Assembly (NCBI GenBank): GCA_015688915.1
Contig: JAATGX010000194.1
Span: 1 to 16,773, forward strand
Length of the DNA: 16,773 nt
Origin: Desulfuromonadales bacterium
GTDB taxonomy: Bacteria; Desulfobacterota; Desulfuromonadia; Geobacterales; Pseudopelobacteraceae
Direction of reading: 5' to 3'
A program made the position numbers and the translations under genes. The notes below the pieces were generated by a model. That model made no database searches. It saw only the letters and a list, made by a program, of their open reading frames with translations, and had not been told where the DNA came from. Position 1 is the stretch's first letter, and each line of letters starts with the position of its first letter. This document shows positions 12,894 to 16,773 of this stretch, in pieces.

Positions 12894-12927
12894 GGTGCTC
12901 ACGAGAGCTCACCACACGAAAGGTGAG
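12894..12927 (+). promoter_or_regulatory. two exclusive hairpins at the nifEN ribosome site
   Basis: CTCACC (12908-12913) is complementary to GGTGAG (12922-12927), which contains the nifEN ribosome site, so it can hide that site. The same CTCACC region can instead pair with GGTGCTC (12894-12900), with a 2-nt bulge. The layout resembles a translation switch; no ligand or factor is recognised. Confidence 0.4.
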
Positions 12928-12935
12928 GGATATTT

Positions 12936-15695
12936 ATGGCAAAGCCCGATTGGTACGACACCGATAATTGCGAAACCCACGACAAGGGTGCGCCCAAGTT
13001 CTGCAAGAAATCCGAGCCGGGTGAGGGGACCGAGCGTTCCTGCGCCTACGACGGCGCCCGCGTCGTGTTGATGCCGATCACCGATGTGATCCACCTGGTG
13101 CACGGTCCCATCGCCTGCGCCGGCAACTCCTGGGACAACCGCGGCGCCCGCTCGTCCGGTTCCCAGCTCTACCGGCGCGGCTTCACCACCGAGATGCTTG
13201 AGAACGACATCGTCTTCGGAGGAGAAAAAAAACTCTACAAGGCCATTCTCGATCTGGCGGAACGCTACAAGGACCAAGCCAGGGCAATCTTCGTCTACGC
13301 CACCTGCGTGACCGCCATGACCGGCGATGACGTGGAGGCGGTTTGCACGGCAGCCTCGGAAAAGGTCTCGATCCCGGTCATCCCGGTCAATACCCCCGGC
13401 TTCATCGGTGACAAGAATATCGGCAACCGCCTGGCCGGGGAGATCATGTTCAAATATGTGGTCGGTACCGCCGAGCCCCCTGTCCTGGGAGAATACCCCA
13501 TCAACCTGATCGGCGAGTACAATATCGCCGGTGACCTGTGGGGCATGCTGCCGCTCTTTGACCGGCTGGGCATCCAGATCCTGTCCTGCTTCAGCGGCGA
13601 CGCCCGATTCGAAGAGTTGCGCTACGCCCATCGGGCCAAGCTCAACATCATCATCTGCTCCAAATCCTTGACCAATCTGGCCAAGAAGATGCAAAAAACC
13701 TACGGCATGCCCTATCTGGAAGAATCCTTCTACGGCATGACCGATACGGCGAAGGCGTTGCGCGACATCGCCCGGGAGTTGGACAACACCGTCAACGGCC
13801 TGGAGAAACGGGTCATGCAGGACCGGGTGGAGCGGCTGCTGGAGGAGGAAGAGGCGAAATGCCGCGCGGCCATCGCCCCCCACCGGGCGCGGCTGGAAGG
13901 GAAGCGGGCAGTGCTCTTCACCGGCGGGGTCAAGACCTGGTCCATGGTCAACTCGCTCAATGAACTGGGGGTGGAAATTCTGGCGGCCGGGACGCAGAAC
14001 TCGACCCTGGAGGATTTCTACCGCATGAAGGGCCTGATGCATCAGGATGCCAAGATCATCGAGGACACCTCGACCGCCGGGCTGCTGGCGGTCATGGCCG
14101 AGAAGATGCCCGACCTGATCGTGGCCGGCGGCAAGACCAAATTCCTGGCCCTGAAGACCAAGACCCCGTTTCTGGATATCAACCATGGCCGCTCCCATCC
14201 CTATGCGGGATACGAAGGCATGGTGACCTTTGCAAAACAACTGGATATGACGGTCAACAACCCCATCTGGCCGACCCTCAACGCACCGGCGCCCTGGGAG
14301 AAGAGCGACGAGCAGGTGGCACGCGATGTCGCTTCCGTTGCCGGGCATGCCGAGGCCTTTCTGGCCGAGGATATATCTGCCTCGCGGGTGAAGGTTTCCA
14401 CCAAGGCCGCTACCGTCAATCCGCAGAAGAATTCCCCGGCCTTGGGGGCAACCATGGCCTACCTGGGGATCAACAACATGCTGGGGCTGCTGCACGGGGC
14501 CCAGGGATGCTCGACCTTTATCCGCCTGCAACTCTCACGGCATTACAAGGAGTCCATCGCCCTGAATGCCACTGCCATGAGCGAGGACAGCGCCATTTTC
14601 GGCGGCTGGGAGAATCTGAAAAAGGGCATCGGGCGGGTGATCGAGAAGTTTTCCCCCGAGGTGGTGGGGGTTATGACCTCCGGCTTGACCGAGACCATGG
14701 GCGACGATGTGCACAGCGCCATCGTTCAGTTTCGCCAGGAGCATCCCGAGGCGGGACACGTACCCATTATCCACGCCTCGACGCCTGATTACTGCGGATC
14801 GTTGCAGGAAGGGTATGCCGCTGCGGTGGAGTCGATCGTTTCGAGTCTGGCGGAAGGCGGAGAGAAGGTTTCCGGCCAGGTCAACCTGCTGCCGGGTGCC
14901 CATCTTACGCCGGCCGATGTGGAAGAACTGAAGGAACTGGTCGAATCCTTCGGCCTGGCGGTGCTGACCATACCGGATGTTTCCAATGCCATGGACGGTC
15001 ATATTGACGATGTGGTCTCGCCGCTCTCGACCGGCGGCATAGCGGTGGACGATATTAAAAAGGCCGGCCGCAGTGTTGCGACGCTGTATGTGGGAGATTC
15101 CCTGGCCAAGGCCGCTCTCAGGCTGAAAGATGCGTTTGCGGTGCCGGCCTATGGTTTTACCTCACTGACCGGGCTGGCCGAGACTGACCGTTTCATGGAG
15201 ACCCTCTCCGTTATCAGCGGCCGCCCGATCCCGGATAAGCATCGCCGCTGGCGGAGCCGGCTGATGGATGCCATGGTGGACAGCCATTACCAGTTCGGCA
15301 CCAAGAAGGTGGCCCTTGCGCTGGAGTCGGACAACCTCAAAACATTGACCGGTTTTCTGGCCGGCATGGGGTGCGAGATCCAGGCGGCGCTTTCCGCCAC
15401 CCGTACCCGCGGATTGGATGGGTTGCCCTGCGCGAATGTCTTTGTGGGTGATCTGGAGGACCTGGAAACAGCCGCCAAAGGGGCTGATCTGATCGTGGCC
15501 AATTCAAACGGCAGGCAGGCGGCGAACAAACTCGGGATAGGGGCGCATCTGCGGGCCGGACTGCCCGTTTTCGACCGGCTGGGTGCCCATCAGAAGGTAT
15601 GGGTCGGCTATCGTGGCACGCTGAACCTGGTCTTTGAGACGGCGAATCTCTTCCAGGCCAATGCCAAGGAAGCGCAAAAATTAGCACACAACTAA
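12936..15695 (+). CDS. nifEN: fused NifE-NifN FeMo-cofactor maturation scaffold
   Basis: NifEN converts NifB-co to a FeMo-co precursor and hands it to NifDK. One frame of 919 residues covers both subunits. The NifE part (about 1-455) has cluster cysteines C36 (ERSCAYDG), C61 (GPIACAGNSWD) and C124 (YATCVTAMTGDDV), plus C241 (ICSKSL) and DINHGRSHPYAGYEGM. The linker is about 456-490, rich in A, E and S. The NifN part (about 491-919) begins NPQKNSPALGA, has C525 (HGAQGCSTF), then MTSGLTETMGDDV, and ends in a short helical tail. Geobacter-type clusters are known for a fused nifEN, and unfused NifE and NifN are the rule elsewhere. GTGAGGG precedes the ATG. It is the first gene of an operon with nifX (11-bp gap) and a ferredoxin. 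Confidence 0.96.
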   Translation: MAKPDWYDTDNCETHDKGAPKFCKKSEPGEGTERSCAYDGARVVLMPITDVIHLVHGPIACAGNSWDNRGARSSGSQLYRRGFTTEMLENDIVFGGEKKLYKAILDLAERYKDQARAIFVYATCVTAMTGDDVEAVCTAASEKVSIPVIPVNTPGFIGDKNIGNRLAGEIMFKYVVGTAEPPVLGEYPINLIGEYNIAGDLWGMLPLFDRLGIQILSCFSGDARFEELRYAHRAKLNIIICSKSLTNLAKKMQKTYGMPYLEESFYGMTDTAKALRDIARELDNTVNGLEKRVMQDRVERLLEEEEAKCRAAIAPHRARLEGKRAVLFTGGVKTWSMVNSLNELGVEILAAGTQNSTLEDFYRMKGLMHQDAKIIEDTSTAGLLAVMAEKMPDLIVAGGKTKFLALKTKTPFLDINHGRSHPYAGYEGMVTFAKQLDMTVNNPIWPTLNAPAPWEKSDEQVARDVASVAGHAEAFLAEDISASRVKVSTKAATVNPQKNSPALGATMAYLGINNMLGLLHGAQGCSTFIRLQLSRHYKESIALNATAMSEDSAIFGGWENLKKGIGRVIEKFSPEVVGVMTSGLTETMGDDVHSAIVQFRQEHPEAGHVPIIHASTPDYCGSLQEGYAAAVESIVSSLAEGGEKVSGQVNLLPGAHLTPADVEELKELVESFGLAVLTIPDVSNAMDGHIDDVVSPLSTGGIAVDDIKKAGRSVATLYVGDSLAKAALRLKDAFAVPAYGFTSLTGLAETDRFMETLSVISGRPIPDKHRRWRSRLMDAMVDSHYQFGTKKVALALESDNLKTLTGFLAGMGCEIQAALSATRTRGLDGLPCANVFVGDLEDLETAAKGADLIVANSNGRQAANKLGIGAHLRAGLPVFDRLGAHQKVWVGYRGTLNLVFETANLFQANAKEAQKLAHN

Positions 15696-15705
15696 GGAGG
15701 TGCTT

Positions 15706-16092
15706 ATGAAAATCGCATTTACCACTTCGACCGGCGAAACCATTGATCAGCATTTCGGCCAGTGCCAGAGTTTCCACATCTGGGAGGTGGGGCCGGATGA
15801 GGCGGCCTTTCTGGAGGCGGTCAGCGTGGGCGAGCTTGGCGGCGACGAGGAGGATCGCATCGCTGCCCGGGCAAAGATTCTGTCCGATTGCGCCATCGTC
15901 TATACCATGCAGATCGGCGGTCCGGCGGCGGCCAAACTGATAGCCCAGAGAATTCATCCCATGAAGACCAACAACGAGGTGAACCTGAGGGAAACCGTGG
16001 AGCGCTTCCAGGAGGTGCTGCGCGGCAATCCGCCTCCCTGGCTGCGCAAGGCTATGAACAAAGGGTCGCACACATCATTTTTGGACGAATAG
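15706..16092 (+). CDS. nifX: NifX-type FeMo-cofactor precursor carrier
   Basis: The 128-residue protein has the NifX/NafY/NifB-C-terminal domain: a MKIAFTTSTGE first strand, DQHFGQCQSF (14-23), a central ILSDCAIVYTMQIGGPAAAKLI strand-helix, and NPPPWLRKAM near the end. NifX binds NifB-co and the VK-cluster and exchanges them with NifEN. Since the NifB here lacks its own NifX-like domain, this protein is the only one in the window able to do that. The start at 15706 lies 5-6 bp after AAGGAGG; a GTG two codons earlier overlaps the ribosome site and is less likely. It lies between nifEN and a nif-specific ferredoxin in the same operon. Confidence 0.9.
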   Translation: MKIAFTTSTGETIDQHFGQCQSFHIWEVGPDEAAFLEAVSVGELGGDEEDRIAARAKILSDCAIVYTMQIGGPAAAKLIAQRIHPMKTNNEVNLRETVERFQEVLRGNPPPWLRKAMNKGSHTSFLDE

Positions 16093-16126
16093 TCCTCTAT
16101 ATCACGAAAAAGGAGAAACAAACGAC

Positions 16127-16417
16127 ATGGCGTACATCACCGCACTGACCAAAAACAAGCAGGAATGGACCCCCCAGTATATCAAATCCCTGGATGAAGA
16201 GACGTGCATCGGTTGCGGCCGCTGTTTCAAGGTTTGCGCCCACGATGTTCTGGCGTTCGAGGAACTGGATGAGGACGATTCCGCCAAGATGTTCATGAAG
16301 ATCGAGAATGACGGCAACTGTATCGGCTGTCAGGCCTGTGGCAGGACCTGTTCGAAGAAGTGCTTCACGTTCGGATGGTCGTTTCTGCAGTCATCTTCTG
16401 CTTTGGGAGAGCGCTGA
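16127..16417 (+). CDS. fdxB: nif-specific ferredoxin III (FdxB-like), 3' end replaced by foreign DNA
   Basis: The frame gives 96 residues. It has two 4Fe-4S sites: C27/C30/C33/C37 (CIGCGRCFKVC) and C65/C68/C71/C75 (CIGCQACGRTC), plus C79 (KKCF). This matches the nif-specific ferredoxin III family found beside nifX, probably donating electrons for cofactor assembly or to NifH. AAAAAGGAG precedes the ATG. Up to about residue 81 (base 16369) it looks normal. The last about 15 residues (GWSFLQSSSALGER) come from sequence that on the other strand encodes a fungal-style oxidoreductase. The true C-terminus, expected to be only a few residues beyond KKCFT, is therefore probably missing, and the stop at 16415-16417 is probably accidental. 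Confidence 0.85.
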   Translation: MAYITALTKNKQEWTPQYIKSLDEETCIGCGRCFKVCAHDVLAFEELDEDDSAKMFMKIENDGNCIGCQACGRTCSKKCFTFGWSFLQSSSALGER

Positions 16418-16530
16418 ACGATGGCGTACAGGCTGAGATCGTTGGGCAGGACTTGTATGAGGGGTATGTGGAAGACTTTGGCGGACATGCCGTAGCCGAT
16501 GACGGCCACGGGGTAGGGCCTGGCTGCCAT
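16357..16530 (-). CDS. Gfo/Idh/MocA oxidoreductase, N-terminal fragment, fungal-like (truncated)
   Basis: On the minus strand a start at 16530 gives 58 residues: MAARPYPVAVIGYGMSAKVF, then HIPLIQVLPNDLSLYAIVQR, SPKAEDD and DHPNVKHF. This is the NAD(P)-binding Rossmann start (GYGMSA) of the Gfo/Idh/MocA family. The style of S-A-K-V-F-H-I-P-L-I, A-I-V-Q-R-S-P and D-H-P-x-V-K is what I know from ascomycete members. The ATG sits in GCCATGG with C and A/C bases before it, a Kozak-type context, and no ribosome site lies upstream. It is cut where the ferredoxin begins; the frame then continues antisense to the ferredoxin and means nothing. Bacterial Gfo/Idh proteins cannot be fully excluded. It is unrelated to nif. 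Confidence 0.6.
16358..16369. other. junction between nif DNA and foreign-looking DNA
   Basis: The bases GAAGTGCTTCAC fit both reading frames: KKCFT of the plus-strand ferredoxin and VKHF of the minus-strand oxidoreductase. Left of it everything is nif; right of it nothing is. A short shared stretch like this is typical of chimeric reads or a misjoined assembly. Confidence 0.6.
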
Positions 16531-16773
16531 GGCGATGGTATGGGGGCTTCGGTGGAATGGACAGCTGTCCCAGTGAGCCTGTATATACTTGGTGCAAGCG
16601 ATCAATGGTCATGTTGGGAACGCTTAATATGAGTGCTGGGCTGAGAGAGGGGCAAGGAGCGCAAGAAAATCGTTTGGCGAGCTAGGGTAGGAGCTTCCAC
16701 CTACAATCCCAGTCCCGCAGAACGTGCAAAACTTGATCGTATGGATTAAGCTATTATCCATTCAATGTGCACC
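16531..16773. other. no bacterial gene seen; probable 5' flank of the fungal-like gene
   Basis: I see no ribosome site, terminator, sigma-54 or clear -35/-10 element here and no convincing frame. Read on the minus strand it leads into the oxidoreductase ATG at 16530, so a eukaryotic promoter/5' untranslated region is the simplest reading. Composition is less G/C-rich than the nif genes. Confidence 0.45.

Noticed and set aside
12909..14531. Long minus-strand open frame of 540 codons
   Set aside because: It lies antisense to the fully motif-supported nifEN gene.
1..16773. tRNA, rRNA, insertion sequence or transposase genes
   Set aside because: None of the characteristic sequences or protein motifs was seen by reading both strands; a dedicated tRNA/Rfam scan was not possible.

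Overview
This window carries a molybdenum nitrogenase (nif) cluster. It most resembles the Geobacter group (Desulfuromonadia/Geobacterales). The reasons are the fused nifE-nifN gene, a short NifB without a NifX domain, an ANTAR-type response regulator of the GnfR kind, sigma-54 promoters followed by leader terminators, and REP-like GGGGGATT inverted repeats. The taxonomic call is an inference from gene content; no marker gene is present.

Layout. (1) 1-2048: the 3' end of a CCG-domain Fe-S oxidoreductase, then gnfR with its own sigma-54-like promoter, then convergent draG. (2) 2049-5881: a sigma-54 promoter and leader terminator precede nifB, a GNAT protein, nifV, a small helix-turn-helix/Cys-tail protein and a 96-residue unknown, probably one operon. 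(3) 5917-7096: a bidirectional terminator, then a minus-strand operon transcribed zinc-ribbon protein > FKBP/SlyD isomerase > cowN from a sigma-54-like promoter. (4) 7097-11696: a divergent control region, nifH, nifD and nifK with a REP-type inverted pair in each gap, and a strong terminator. (5) 11740-12708: a rhomboid-family membrane protein. (6) 12793-16369: a sigma-54 promoter and leader hairpin, nifEN, nifX and a nif-specific ferredoxin. (7) 16370-16773: DNA that does not look bacterial. On the minus strand it holds the N-terminus of a fungal-style Gfo/Idh/MocA oxidoreductase with a Kozak-like start, joined to the ferredoxin gene through about 12 ambiguous bases. This is probably a chimeric contig end.

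How it works together. NifB makes the NifB cofactor, NifX carries it, NifEN matures it, NifV supplies homocitrate, and NifH/NifDK form the enzyme. CowN protects against CO and DraG would reverse ADP-ribosylation of NifH. Each of the three biosynthetic and structural operons (nifB, nifH, nifEN) begins with a TGGCAC-type sigma-54 promoter and then a terminator whose 5' arm overlaps a small hairpin with an AnnGnn hexaloop. That is the expected RNA target of the ANTAR regulator encoded at 582-1151. Two layers of control therefore seem to be written into the DNA: initiation by sigma-54 with an enhancer protein encoded elsewhere, and antitermination by GnfR. nifU, nifS, draT and the enhancer-binding protein are not in the window.
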